From Hoylesella buccalis ATCC 35310 (lineage in GTDB: Bacteria > Bacteroidota > Bacteroidia > Bacteroidales > Bacteroidaceae): a stretch of 64,000 nt of DNA. The position numbers and the translations under genes are program-made. The stretch is taken from NCBI RefSeq assembly GCF_000177075.1, contig NZ_ADEG01000073.1, positions 1 through 64,000 of the forward strand, written 5' to 3'. The notes below the pieces were generated by a model. It saw only the letters and a program-made list of their open reading frames with translations, did no database searches and was not told the DNA's origin. Shown here one piece after another: positions 16,849-26,842 of this stretch. The stretch's first letter is position 1. Each line of letters opens with the position of its first letter.

Positions 16849-19675
16849 CTGTCTTTATTAGTACTATTCGTTTGTTTAATTTGATATGTTGCTTAAACAT
16901 TTGTTGTATTTCCTGTGGTGTGATTTGTTGCAAGATAGATTCGTAATGGTTGAAGTCAGCAATGCTCTCATCATTTTTTATCAATAATGTGAGTGCATTT
17001 TTCCACTCTATGGGTGTGTCGTTGGATAGAGCTTGCTGCTTAGCTACCAAAAACGATCGCTTCATTTTTTCAAGATTAGCTGTGCTTACTGCAGTGTCTT
17101 GAAATTGTGTGACGATGTTGCAGAGAGTTTGTTCAACCTTTTCCAGATTGTTCTTATCTGCATCAATGGTAAGTTGTAAATATGCTCGTTGTTGAGGGTA
17201 TCCATCGTAAAATAGGTCGACGTAAGGTGAATATACGATGTGAAGCTTTTCTCGCAGGATATCGATAACACGCTCTTGCAACAAGTCACGCATTAGTTTC
17301 ATGCAGAGAGATGTTCTCAACCCAGGATGATAGTTGAAGGGAAGTACCATATAGAGTGTTCCCTTTTGATGACTATCATTGTCTATGAATACTTTTCGTA
17401 CCTCATTGTGTGGTAAGCTTATAGGTCGATTGTCCAAAGGCATGGCATCTTGTTGAAGCATTTCAGAAAAGATAGTGACAGCTTGCGGTATGATTTTTGT
17501 CAAATCAAATCCCCCTGTGAGGATGATTGTGGTATTGCACAAATCACCAAATGTACGCTTGTAGTAGGTTGCCAATGTATCTAAATTAAGCTGTTGCCAA
17601 TCTGCTTTGTTCATTAAAAAGGTTTTATCTCTTCCGTTTCCAACCAATGAGTCAATGCAAATATCTATGAGTCGGTTAATATCTCGTTTCATCATACGCT
17701 GTAACAAGGTCTCTTTTCCATTATTTGCTATTTCTGATTGTTTCAGATTTTCGAATAGTGGATAATCTAAGCCTGGATGCATTATTTTTTCTCTGATCAA
17801 ACAAAATAAAGAAGAACTATAGCAGACTGGTCCAGATGCTAATAATTGATGCCAATATTGGTCTACTCCCAAAGCCATTGAGAGTGATTTTTGCATCATG
17901 ATGTCAGACAGCGTGTCGTTTGGCAATCCTTGTATACCACCCAGATCCACATAAGCAATAGCATCGTAGTAGCGTTTTTGTTGTAGAGTTGTAAGGTCTG
18001 CCATTCCGCCACGTCCTATCCATGCGATGTAAATGGTAGAGTCGGCGGTATTGGTAGGTTTGAGCAATAAGCGTATTCCATTGGACAGTTTTATATCGGT
18101 TACGTCCAACTTTTCATGATAGTTTTGCTTTGTTATTGCTCCTTTTGCAATCTCGTACTTTTTCAGATCCCATTCGGGGCGTTGTATGGCAGCACATGGA
18201 GAACTTGGATGAGGTGGATGGAATGTGTATCTTTCCATGTTTTGCCGCTGTCCTTGTTGCCATGCTTGTATGATTGCTTGCTTGGACAATGAGTTGTCAC
18301 TATGACTATTGTAAGCTATTAGGTTTGATTTTCGCATTTGTTTCAGCAGGAAGCTTAAACGCTTTACGATATCTTTGCTCGTAGTTTTACTTAATAGCAC
18401 TTTCAGCTGATTGGCTTCTTGATTAGAGTAAATTCGTCTTTCCCCAAAAATAACATAATCAATTAGATCATCGCAAATCTCAGTAGCAGTTTTGTCTTCT
18501 TTTTCAACAATCATTTTTTCTTGTTGCTTTTTGATGAGATGTTGAAGTTCTATGGAGCAGATACCTTGCTTGACAATACGTCTACATTCTGCTGAGGCTG
18601 CTCTTATGGATTGTAGCAATGTGCTGTTATGCGTTGATGAAAATGAGAATGTAAAGTGATTTTTATTTGCTAAATACCACGAGTCATAGACATCGCACCT
18701 TGTTCCGCTTTCCTTTAATCTGGTGTTGAGTAAAGAACACACAATTTCCATACGTTTACGTTCAAGCATGTTGTGCAGATTGGTGGTAAAAGGCATGACA
18801 TGTGGAATTATCCAATCAATTTTTTGAGTGGTTTGTAAACTATCGGTTAACACCATATAGTTGGTGCCTTTGCTGTAAGTTAAAGGATAAGAGGGAGGTG
18901 GAGTTTGCTTGTTTGTTTTTGGAAGATGTCCCAATGTTGTTGATATCAAATGTTTAGCCTCCTTAACGTCTACATCTCCAACAATAATAATAGTTGCATT
19001 ATGAGGCTTGTACCATTTGTTGTAATATTGAAGTAATGCTTTAGGCGTTACAGCTTTAATTTCTTCTTCTGAACCCAAAGGCATACGCTTAGAATATCTT
19101 CCTGTTCCTATTTTTAGCGTATAAAAATCATCAGGCAGGGTATAACTGCGAAGTTCTTCTATAATGGTGCCTTTCTCATTTTCAACATGAGATGTTGATA
19201 TTTCAATAGCACCAAGCCAATCGCTTGTCGAATGAAGTGCTAATTGCAGTATTTTAGAACGTTGTTGGGCGCTGGTGATCGGTAGAGATAAGGAATAAAT
19301 GGTACGGTCGAATCCTGTAAACGCATTAATATCTCGCCCATATTTCATTCCTTGCGCCTCGAAAGCCTGTATCATAGTGCGATTGGGAAAATGTTTAGTT
19401 CCCTCAAACGCTAAATGTTCCAAGAAGTGTGCGCATCCTCTTTGTTCTTCATCTTCAACCAACGAACCAATTCGCATAATCATCCGCATTTCTATTTTAT
19501 GCGATTGGTTTGTAGTAGGTACAAGGATGTAACGTAAGCCATTGGTGAGTTTCCCCTCAACAGCATTGGGAGAAAGGGGAGGGAACGTTGTGTCCCCCGC
19601 CCTTGATATAGAAATAGAAAAAACAAGTAGAAGTGATAATAAGCTTATTCTACAAGTTGTTAGTTTTATGTGCAT
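16832..19675 (-). CDS. M16 family (pitrilysin-type) zinc protease
   Basis: This 947-residue exported metalloprotease has a signal peptide (about 1-26), the inverted zinc motif HFLEH at residues 83-87, and the downstream ENEKGTIIEELR glutamate region. Two further M16 repeats make the closed-chamber architecture of PqqL, FusC and pitrilysin, which degrade peptides and small proteins of limited size. Its place between a SusD-locus lipoprotein and a ChaN-family gene suggests that it digests an imported protein or peptide in the periplasm, as FusC does with ferredoxin in Pectobacterium. No substrate can be read from the sequence. Confidence 0.93.
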   Translation of the reverse strand: MHIKLTTCRISLLSLLLVFSISISRAGDTTFPPLSPNAVEGKLTNGLRYILVPTTNQSHKIEMRMIMRIGSLVEDEEQRGCAHFLEHLAFEGTKHFPNRTMIQAFEAQGMKYGRDINAFTGFDRTIYSLSLPITSAQQRSKILQLALHSTSDWLGAIEISTSHVENEKGTIIEELRSYTLPDDFYTLKIGTGRYSKRMPLGSEEEIKAVTPKALLQYYNKWYKPHNATIIIVGDVDVKEAKHLISTTLGHLPKTNKQTPPPSYPLTYSKGTNYMVLTDSLQTTQKIDWIIPHVMPFTTNLHNMLERKRMEIVCSLLNTRLKESGTRCDVYDSWYLANKNHFTFSFSSTHNSTLLQSIRAASAECRRIVKQGICSIELQHLIKKQQEKMIVEKEDKTATEICDDLIDYVIFGERRIYSNQEANQLKVLLSKTTSKDIVKRLSFLLKQMRKSNLIAYNSHSDNSLSKQAIIQAWQQGQRQNMERYTFHPPHPSSPCAAIQRPEWDLKKYEIAKGAITKQNYHEKLDVTDIKLSNGIRLLLKPTNTADSTIYIAWIGRGGMADLTTLQQKRYYDAIAYVDLGGIQGLPNDTLSDIMMQKSLSMALGVDQYWHQLLASGPVCYSSSLFCLIREKIMHPGLDYPLFENLKQSEIANNGKETLLQRMMKRDINRLIDICIDSLVGNGRDKTFLMNKADWQQLNLDTLATYYKRTFGDLCNTTIILTGGFDLTKIIPQAVTIFSEMLQQDAMPLDNRPISLPHNEVRKVFIDNDSHQKGTLYMVLPFNYHPGLRTSLCMKLMRDLLQERVIDILREKLHIVYSPYVDLFYDGYPQQRAYLQLTIDADKNNLEKVEQTLCNIVTQFQDTAVSTANLEKMKRSFLVAKQQALSNDTPIEWKNALTLLIKNDESIADFNHYESILQQITPQEIQQMFKQHIKLNKRIVLIKTDETNK

Positions 19676-19769
19676 ATACCTTTAGGGTATGATATTGTGA
19701 ATTTTTTATTGTTTACACTTGTCACCGCTTCTTAATAGAAGAGGAGATGATTCTGTTCTTTAACCAATA

Positions 19770-20987
19770 TTAAAAGGTATATTCTACATTTATTTGTGTG
19801 TAGCCATTCGCCTCATCAAAGTCCCATGGGAATGTAAAAGACATCTTCCCTCCCTTGAAGTCAAGAACAGAGGTAGGCTTGATGTAGTCAGACGGATCGT
19901 TCTTATATGAATCCTTGTCTATGGTGCTATATCCGAGCCATTTATTTGGGGAAATACTTCCACCTGCATCAATTACATCTTGGTTAATTAATATCGTTTG
20001 CTCATGGTCTTCATAAGGCAATTTGATGGTAACGGAGACATTTCCTTGCTTTACAATGTTCTGCAAACGGTCCCATGCAGAGAACTTGTATGAAAAAGGC
20101 ACCACAGTTATTTCGTCTCCATATACATCCTTTCCCGTTCCTAAGAAATTGATTTTTCCATCTTTAATATTGAGTTCAATATTGTCAAGAGCTGTCGTGA
20201 ATGTATCTTCCTTAGGATCAAACTTTACTGCTTTCACAACAGCCAAGCCATTAGGTTGTTGTTGGAAGAATTCTGTATCCTCAACTGTCTTCTTTTTAAG
20301 TACCATGTAGAAAAAGTCGTTAAGTCCCATTGCATTGGATATCATCTTTAAAACGGGTTTGTCGGCAGTGGCTTTTTCGCTGAGTGTAATAATGGTGTAA
20401 CCGTTGAATGTTTCTTTCTCTTTACCTCCAAAGTATTGTTCTTTGTCACTGGCATTATAACTAACAGTTGCTTTTACCTTTATTTTACCAAGGATGCCTG
20501 TGAGGTCAACTCCAAACTTTTCTTTATAACCCTTGATTAATGATTGTTGTGCTTCTGTTAAGACTGGAATATCACTATCTTGTCGAACATTAATAGTCAC
20601 AGGCTTTAATAATTTTACGTTATCATTGTTTATGTGACCCACATTGATGGTAATAGAACGAACTCCTTTAACTAAATGTTTGTTGTTGGATTTGATAGTA
20701 AAGGTTTGAACCTTTTCACCTTTCTTGAAAACAAGATTTTGCGTAGAAAGTTCTACAATCTTGTCATCGTTTCCTGTGACCATCAAATTGGCAGTAATGT
20801 CTTCCTCTGGTGTAAAGGACAGACTTGCCTTAATCGTGATCGTGGTATTATCATCTTCTGCAATCTCATGAACTCCTTGCAGTTCAAGATTTAGATGATT
20901 TGTCATTTGCTCATCCTTTTCCTCTGTACAAGAGGGTATAAGCAAAAGTGCCAAAAGGGCTGCTAATGTAAATTTAATGGTTTTCAT
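19770..20987 (-). CDS. SusD-locus surface lipoprotein (DUF4929-like)
   Basis: This 405-residue lipoprotein has a lipobox ending at Cys20 (LLIPSC) and a following acidic EEKDEQ stretch, which fits surface export of Bacteroidetes lipoproteins. Residues about 35-135 look like a Calx-beta/immunoglobulin-like domain; the rest is a beta-rich domain that resembles DUF4929 lipoproteins of Bacteroides, a family I recall only by general appearance. In SusCD loci the gene after susD commonly encodes an accessory surface binding protein, which is the likely role here. Confidence 0.72.
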   Translation of the reverse strand: MKTIKFTLAALLALLLIPSCTEEKDEQMTNHLNLELQGVHEIAEDDNTTITIKASLSFTPEEDITANLMVTGNDDKIVELSTQNLVFKKGEKVQTFTIKSNNKHLVKGVRSITINVGHINNDNVKLLKPVTINVRQDSDIPVLTEAQQSLIKGYKEKFGVDLTGILGKIKVKATVSYNASDKEQYFGGKEKETFNGYTIITLSEKATADKPVLKMISNAMGLNDFFYMVLKKKTVEDTEFFQQQPNGLAVVKAVKFDPKEDTFTTALDNIELNIKDGKINFLGTGKDVYGDEITVVPFSYKFSAWDRLQNIVKQGNVSVTIKLPYEDHEQTILINQDVIDAGGSISPNKWLGYSTIDKDSYKNDPSDYIKPTSVLDFKGGKMSFTFPWDFDEANGYTQINVEYTF

Positions 20988-21052
20988 TGTGTAATTGTTA
21001 TAAAAAATTGAGTTATTTTTATGAGATATTTGCCAGTTCCGTGTGATGTCTT

Positions 21053-22492
21053 TTAGTGTGATGTCATGTTAGACACCTTTACCTGTTTTTCATTTGTATA
21101 ATACCAGCCTTTGTTTTGGTTAATTTCAGCAAGATTAAAGCGGTATTCTGCTTTTGGTATAGGGAAAGTCCACCGATAGTCGTCTTCAGATATATAAGCG
21201 GAATGTCCCTCGCCCCATAGAGTTAAGCGAGCAAGCGGTTTGTTATGTGTACGTTTTAAGTCAAAGTAATTAGTGCCTTCTCCAACAAACTCTTCGTATT
21301 TGTCGTGAAGGATAGAATCGACTAAATCTTTGCCATTCAAATTTTCTGTGAGCATGTTCTTTCCAGTTAATTTTCGATAACTGTTTATCGTTGCAATAGC
21401 CTTGTGATTATTTCCTATTTGTGCATAAGCTTCAGCCACCATGAAGATAAGACCTGCCCGCCGCATTTTGTTAAGGTAGGAGACGACCATGTTTTCTTTT
21501 TGTAACTTGTTATATTTACCCAAGAGCATGACCTGTTTGTTGTACATCTTTTTGGGTATAATCGCCATGTCATAACGTTTGTCTGATTTGTCAATTGCAA
21601 AGTTTGGGTTGACGGCAAATAAATCTCCTTTGTTTCTGTCGTATTCCAAATTAGTGAAAACAGGACTATCCATATAAAAAGCAAAAATACGTTCTGTTGA
21701 GTTTTTGTCAGTCCATAAAGAATGGTATTCTTTTTCATAGGAGTCCGACTCTGCCTTTGGCATAGTAGAAAGCAGTGGGACAGCATACTTGAGAACTTTA
21801 TCCCATTGTCCCATATAAAGGTAGAGATCGGCTAATAAGTAGTGAGCTGCATCGTTCGACATCCACATCTGATTTTTGTTGTTGAAGGGATGTTGTGCTG
21901 TTTGTAGTAATAAATTCTCGATATAACTCGTACAATCTTTGATAGAACTACGCTGTTTGTTTTCTATTCCGAGTGTCGACTTTAGTATGATTCCCATGTC
22001 GTCTGGGTTTCTGTCGTAGGCTGGAGCATATATCTTGAGTAATTGCAAATAGCACCGAGCTTTTAGTAGTTTGCTTTCCGAGGAAATATTAATAATTTCC
22101 TGCTTGTCACCTTCTTTTTCTATCTGCACTTGTGGCAGTCGTTCATCTAAAGCATCACAGATAGCAATAACGTTATAATATCCAAGCCAAAGATTCGTGG
22201 AAAGTTGCGTGATTTCTTTAGGACGCCACGCATACAGATTTGTTAATTCAACATTGCTGTGAGAGAGTGACGTAGGGCAAAAGTCATTGCCTAAGATTGA
22301 AAACTCCAATTCGTAATGAGGGTATGCCCTATATGCTGAAGTTAAGAGTGAACGTGCATTTTGAACATTGGTAATCGCATCGGGGTCTGAAAACATATCC
22401 ATTGGCGGAATGTTGAGCGAACACGATGTAAATATCATCGCAGAAATGATATAATGATACAATAATATATTTTTGCGTGTTATCTTAAACAT
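21053..22492 (-). CDS. SusD/RagB family surface lipoprotein
   Basis: This 479-residue protein is the ligand-capturing lid of a SusCD outer-membrane importer. It has a lipobox at Cys24 (FTSC), the SusD N-terminal region (NARSLLTSAYRAYPHYE), TPR-like helices and the C-terminal pattern EEFVGEGTNYFDLKRTH with a final RWTFPIPKAEYRFN. It starts 4 bases after the SusC stop. No glycosidase or sugar regulator (HTCS, ECF-sigma/anti-sigma) accompanies the pair, so a peptide or protein ligand, as for RagAB of Porphyromonas gingivalis, is more likely than a glycan. Confidence 0.94.
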   Translation of the reverse strand: MFKITRKNILLYHYIISAMIFTSCSLNIPPMDMFSDPDAITNVQNARSLLTSAYRAYPHYELEFSILGNDFCPTSLSHSNVELTNLYAWRPKEITQLSTNLWLGYYNVIAICDALDERLPQVQIEKEGDKQEIINISSESKLLKARCYLQLLKIYAPAYDRNPDDMGIILKSTLGIENKQRSSIKDCTSYIENLLLQTAQHPFNNKNQMWMSNDAAHYLLADLYLYMGQWDKVLKYAVPLLSTMPKAESDSYEKEYHSLWTDKNSTERIFAFYMDSPVFTNLEYDRNKGDLFAVNPNFAIDKSDKRYDMAIIPKKMYNKQVMLLGKYNKLQKENMVVSYLNKMRRAGLIFMVAEAYAQIGNNHKAIATINSYRKLTGKNMLTENLNGKDLVDSILHDKYEEFVGEGTNYFDLKRTHNKPLARLTLWGEGHSAYISEDDYRWTFPIPKAEYRFNLAEINQNKGWYYTNEKQVKVSNMTSH

Positions 22493-22496
22493 AATT

Positions 22497-25400
22497 TCAA
22501 AATGTTAGGTTCATATTAAATGTGAACACAGGTTGAAGTGTTCCAGAAAGTTTTCCACTTTCTGGATCCGACTCCTTAAAGGATGTCCATGTATAGAGAT
22601 TTGAACCTTGAAATCCCACTGAGGCGAATTGTAAAAAAGGTAAATGCTTTTCTAACCATTTTCCTGCAATGCGGTATCTCAATGACACCATGGATAATTT
22701 TAACATGTTGCTTGAACCAACTGTGCGAGAGGTTGCATACAAAGCCATGTTTTCTTCAGCCACACTGTTTGCGTAATAGGGTGTGGGATAAATTTTGTGC
22801 TCATCTCCTTGCTTAAACCACATGTGCTCAGTGAGTCCAGCAATAGAATTCTTGTTTGCATTGTCTTTATTACGTACGTACTTGTAATCAAATTGACGAA
22901 TACCCGAAAGCGTGTAGTAAAAGCCAACATTCATTTCAAATTCTTTGTATTGAAAATCAACATTCAATCCTCCGTTGTATGGTGGCGTGAGATGACCTAA
23001 GGATTGGAAATCAGACTTCGTAAGAAATTCGCTTGCTTGTTTTTCCTTGCCGTCAGGAGTCTTGAATACTGGATAACCAGTAAGAGGATTAATGCCTAAT
23101 GAATGAAGCCCATACAGCATATCGTATGATTTACCTACCTCGTAAGTTGGCAGTATATCATCTTCGTTCGTATATAATCGATTGCCGTCATATAGATCAA
23201 TAACTTTGTTGCGATTATAGCAAAAGTTGGCACGCAAATTTAACCTGCTGTCATAATTATCAATAATCCTAACGTTAAAGCCTAACTCTATACCGTTGTT
23301 TTGTAATATTCCAACGTTGCGTTTCATCAATTGAAATCCTGTGCTTGTTGCAATAGGTACATCCAACAGGGCTTCTTCTGTAATGCGATTATACCAATTC
23401 GCATCAAATGTAATGCGGTGAAATAGTTCAAGGGTTAGACCAGCGTCCATTGATTTGTTTTGCTCTGCTTTCAAGTCTTTATTATAAAGCATAAGTAGTT
23501 CCAATGGCCTTACCTCATCATAGCCTTTATTGGAAAATGAGAATGTGCCAATCGTTTGTGATACCGAAACACCATTAAGATTAGCTGTTACGCCATAAGA
23601 TGCTTTTAGGTTCAGTGCAGATATTATCTTATTCCCCTTCAAAAATGAATAATTGGTTGGCGTCCACCCTATTCCCGTTGCCCAAGCAGAGTTCCAACGC
23701 TTCTCTTTAGGAAGAACGGATGACGCATCCGCTTTGTAGGTGGCGTAAAAGTCGTAGATGTTTTTAAGGGAATAGCCACCTACCACTCCTATACCCAATT
23801 GTGCGTTTCTGTCATGTGGGTTTCGTATCTCAGGTTGCCTAAGCCCTTGCAGCGAATGGTTTATGGCAGAAGGTGAGTCTATATTACCCACACCATATCC
23901 CGTGATGCCTACTCCTTCATTGTCGTAAAAGTAATAATCTATATTCGCACCAAGAGTAAGGTCGTGTATGTCATTGATTACTTGATTATATGTTGCTCTA
24001 AAGTTGCTCGATATATTTGTTGTCGCATTTTGAGATTTGCTGTATATCCCGCGCCTTAGGATAGGGATACCTTGATGCTGTTCACTGTAAGAGGTAGCAG
24101 GAGTAAATCGATGATTGTTGCCAAAGCTCAAGTCAGCACCTGCAATGTATGCCAATGTTAGTCCTGCAAAGGGAGTAAGAGTGAGGTTGGCGGAAAACCC
24201 CACGTCTTTCTCTGTATGGTCTTGTTGGAATTGGTAAAGCAAGTCTTTGAACCTTTGTCCTGGGTATGAATAAAGTTGCGATGAAGTTGTTTCGTAAGGA
24301 TTAAGGTTATACACCAATGAAGTTGGGTCGAAGGTTGTGCCAGTTGGCGTATTCGTTTTTGCGTATCCACCATTTACTCCCAACATCATATAGCCAATCT
24401 TTCCTAACCGTTGGTCTAAGCTAAGACGTACGCTATAACGTTGTTTGTCATTTCCTTTCATTCTTCCACCTTGATTGGCATAGTTCGCAGAAACATAATA
24501 TGTCGTTGAATTATTCCCGCCTTTCAAGCTGAAGCTGTGGCGTTGGTAGATATTATTATGTATCAGTTCGTTAAACCAGTCTGTGTCAATTTTCCGTAAT
24601 TCATTGAGATATACTTCTCCTTCTTTGATAAGTCGAGCCTTATCAGGATTATCAGCCTCATACTTGTTATAATAGTCGGCACTAAAGCGATAACCTGGTG
24701 TGGCAGGATTTTGTAAAAGTCGTTCGAATTCCAATTTTTCACTGGAATTCATTAGCCGAACTCCTCGTTTTCCTCGTCCCGTAATTCCGATATTGTTGCT
24801 GTAGGATATGGTAAGTTTGCCACTATACCCACGTTGTGACGTTATTTCCAAAACCCCATTAGCAGCTTTAACGCCGTATAAGGCACATGCTGATGCGTTC
24901 TTTAGTACCTTAATACTTGCAATATCTTGTGGGGGAAGGTTATAAAAGGTTTCGGCAGCTATTATTTTTCCGTCTAAAACATACAATGGTTCATTGGTCA
25001 TATTCCCCTTTCTAAATGAAGAGTTTCCACGTATGCGTATTTCAGGGGCTTTACCCAATTCCCCTGTATTAGAAACCATTAATCCTGGTACCATTCCTTG
25101 CAGAGCCAATCCCATGTCAATCATTGGCTTATCTTTAAGTGCTCTCATGTCTACATTAACCACTGCACCCGATTTAGCTCGCAAGTCAATCGCGTTGATA
25201 TTGCTTTTTGCACGTATTACTACTTCATTTATTTGATTTACATCTTCTGACAACTTCACGTTTAGGCATGGTGCGTTATCTTTACATTTCACTTTTTTTG
25301 TGGCATATCCCACATATGAGAAAGTTACAGTAAATGAGTTTTGTCGTGGAATACTTAATAAAAATCGTCCTTCGTTATTTGTAACAGTCATCGTATTAGT

Positions 25401-25619
25401 GCCATCCACTTTCACCGACACGCCTATTAGAGGCTCGTTATTTGTGTCAGTAACATAACCGAAAACCTTACTTGTTTGAGCATGAGTATTGAGAATGCCC
25501 CCTATCATACACAGCAAGACAAAAATACTTTTCTTGCATGATGTGTTCCCAAATAGCAGCAAAGTCATCTGTAAGTTTTTGGTTGTTGTTGCTGTGTGTT
25601 TTGGCTTAATACTTAACAT
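22497..25619 (-). CDS. SusC/RagA family TonB-linked outer-membrane receptor
   Basis: This 1,040-residue TonB-dependent barrel imports the ligand held by the SusD protein. In order: an unusually long N-terminus with the signal core at about 28-47, a carboxypeptidase-regulatory-like domain (VFGYVTDTNNEPLIGVSV, about 51-125), the plug with LQGMVPGLMVSN, RIRGNSSFRKG and the ASACALYGVKAANGVLEITS signature, then the barrel ending at TFNMNLTF. An internal ATG at 25568 would give a shorter leader. It lies 36 bases after the chelatase-like gene and is followed closely by the susD partner. Confidence 0.95.
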   Translation of the reverse strand: MLSIKPKHTATTTKNLQMTLLLFGNTSCKKSIFVLLCMIGGILNTHAQTSKVFGYVTDTNNEPLIGVSVKVDGTNTMTVTNNEGRFLLSIPRQNSFTVTFSYVGYATKKVKCKDNAPCLNVKLSEDVNQINEVVIRAKSNINAIDLRAKSGAVVNVDMRALKDKPMIDMGLALQGMVPGLMVSNTGELGKAPEIRIRGNSSFRKGNMTNEPLYVLDGKIIAAETFYNLPPQDIASIKVLKNASACALYGVKAANGVLEITSQRGYSGKLTISYSNNIGITGRGKRGVRLMNSSEKLEFERLLQNPATPGYRFSADYYNKYEADNPDKARLIKEGEVYLNELRKIDTDWFNELIHNNIYQRHSFSLKGGNNSTTYYVSANYANQGGRMKGNDKQRYSVRLSLDQRLGKIGYMMLGVNGGYAKTNTPTGTTFDPTSLVYNLNPYETTSSQLYSYPGQRFKDLLYQFQQDHTEKDVGFSANLTLTPFAGLTLAYIAGADLSFGNNHRFTPATSYSEQHQGIPILRRGIYSKSQNATTNISSNFRATYNQVINDIHDLTLGANIDYYFYDNEGVGITGYGVGNIDSPSAINHSLQGLRQPEIRNPHDRNAQLGIGVVGGYSLKNIYDFYATYKADASSVLPKEKRWNSAWATGIGWTPTNYSFLKGNKIISALNLKASYGVTANLNGVSVSQTIGTFSFSNKGYDEVRPLELLMLYNKDLKAEQNKSMDAGLTLELFHRITFDANWYNRITEEALLDVPIATSTGFQLMKRNVGILQNNGIELGFNVRIIDNYDSRLNLRANFCYNRNKVIDLYDGNRLYTNEDDILPTYEVGKSYDMLYGLHSLGINPLTGYPVFKTPDGKEKQASEFLTKSDFQSLGHLTPPYNGGLNVDFQYKEFEMNVGFYYTLSGIRQFDYKYVRNKDNANKNSIAGLTEHMWFKQGDEHKIYPTPYYANSVAEENMALYATSRTVGSSNMLKLSMVSLRYRIAGKWLEKHLPFLQFASVGFQGSNLYTWTSFKESDPESGKLSGTLQPVFTFNMNLTF

Positions 25620-25655
25620 GTATGCACTATTTTACTAACGGATGAGATTGAAGAG

Positions 25656-26561
25656 CTATTTCTTGCTCTTCAACCATTGTGTCGTTTCTTCTATTACCCA
25701 ATTGGCAATTAAATCGGATGATGCTGGCAAAATTCCCTCATTGCTGTAAACTATTTCTACACCATCTTTGGTTAACTCCGCTTGTTTTTCTTGCATGTTG
25801 TGCCTATCTGCCATACGCTTCACGTCTGAAGTAAGATAAATGCCCTGAACCAATATTCGCTTTTTGTGTTGTGAGGCACGTTTTAACATGGGTAGTAGTT
25901 CATTTGCGAAGTCATGTCCCATCTCTATTTGCTGTGCATCAGTATAAGTTATCTTGCTGTTGTCTTTGATGTATTTTTGTACATGTTCTAACATCATGTT
26001 CCAAAATCCAATACGTTCTGGGTCGCCATGTGCAAGAAATATTACGGCTTCGTTTTCCTCATCTTTCGACATCGCTTTTATTCGTTGTAACATCGTCTTT
26101 TCTAACACGTAGCTATAATAGAATGTTGGTCCCATGACGATAGGAACATTGGTATGAACCATCTCGGTATTTTCCTCTGCCAACTCTTCGCGTACATATC
26201 TATTATACTTCATGCCAAGAATGTTAGGTAAATCTTCTTCCGTGTGACTTGATGGGGCTATGAACAAAGGTAAAGCAAAGATGGTATCGGCTCCTTGTTC
26301 CAAACAATTTTTTACTACATTGGCAACCGAAGGTTCTGTATATTCCATGAGTGCCACACGCATATAGTCAATGCCTTTTACGGGATGCGTTGCTAATTTT
26401 TGCCGTACGATTTGTTCTAAATCCAAGACTGGTTTACGCCAACTGGGCATAGGTGAGCCATGCGCTATTACAATTAACGCATTTTTGGCTTGCATGCTAC
26501 CGACTATTGTCAATATAAATGTTAATGCTAAAAGTTTTTTTCTTAAATTTTTCATTTTCAA
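25656..26561 (-). CDS. Exported CbiX/SirB-like tetrapyrrole chelatase
   Basis: The protein belongs to the sirohydrochlorin cobalto-/ferrochelatase fold and has two related halves. The N-terminal half carries the family pair of active-site histidines: His34 in VIAHGSP and His106 in PSSHTEEDLP, with MEYTEPSV between; the C-terminal half repeats it with His178 in FLAHGDPERI. Unlike the cytoplasmic enzymes it begins with a clear signal peptide (cleavage near QA-KN, residue 25), so it acts in the periplasm. It is the first gene of the operon and would be expected to insert or remove metal from an imported tetrapyrrole; direction is inference. An ATG two codons later is an alternative start. Confidence 0.86.
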   Translation of the reverse strand: MKMKNLRKKLLALTFILTIVGSMQAKNALIVIAHGSPMPSWRKPVLDLEQIVRQKLATHPVKGIDYMRVALMEYTEPSVANVVKNCLEQGADTIFALPLFIAPSSHTEEDLPNILGMKYNRYVREELAEENTEMVHTNVPIVMGPTFYYSYVLEKTMLQRIKAMSKDEENEAVIFLAHGDPERIGFWNMMLEHVQKYIKDNSKITYTDAQQIEMGHDFANELLPMLKRASQHKKRILVQGIYLTSDVKRMADRHNMQEKQAELTKDGVEIVYSNEGILPASSDLIANWVIEETTQWLKSKK

Positions 26562-26630
26562 AGATGATATATAAATTAGTTATTTCATTATCCGTTCAAT
26601 GGCATGCTTATGCATGTAGTTTTGAATTTG

Positions 26631-26656
26631 CAAAGATAACAGCTCCTAATTGTCAA
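26631..26656 (-). promoter_or_regulatory. Promoter of the SusCD/M16/ChaN operon
   Basis: On the minus strand TTGAC (26656-26652) is followed after 18 bases from its first base by TATCTTTG (26638-26631), an exact -7 element. The first start codon lies about 70 bases downstream. The short leader has no room for a cobalamin riboswitch. Confidence 0.7.
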
Positions 26657-26807
26657 GGCAATACCTAAATATGATGATTTTTTCTCAAAATCATTGCAGG
26701 TTGTTTCTTTTGTATCTCCAACTGTAAGTTCATTTAAGAAACGTAACTGTCGGAGTTATCTGCCAGTGCATTTTTATTACCATGCATCGCCTTTCAAAAT
26801 AAAATTG

Positions 26808-26815
26808 TATTTTTG
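26808..26815 (+). promoter_or_regulatory. Possible xseA promoter -7 element
   Basis: TATTTTTG matches TAnnTTTG and lies 28 bases before the chosen xseA ATG. No clear TTTG is present at the expected upstream distance. Confidence 0.45.
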
Positions 26816-26842
26816 TATCGAAAAGGTAAAACATATTTTCAC

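Noticed and set aside
22497..25619. SusC/SusD as part of a glycan-utilisation locus
   Set aside because: No glycoside hydrolase, polysaccharide lyase or HTCS/ECF regulator is found next to it; the GH92 genes belong to another unit 4 kb away on the opposite strand.
26562..26630. Cobalamin riboswitch upstream of the chelatase-SusCD operon
   Set aside because: The leader is only about 70 bases, too short for the roughly 200-base element, and no B12-box-like sequence was seen.
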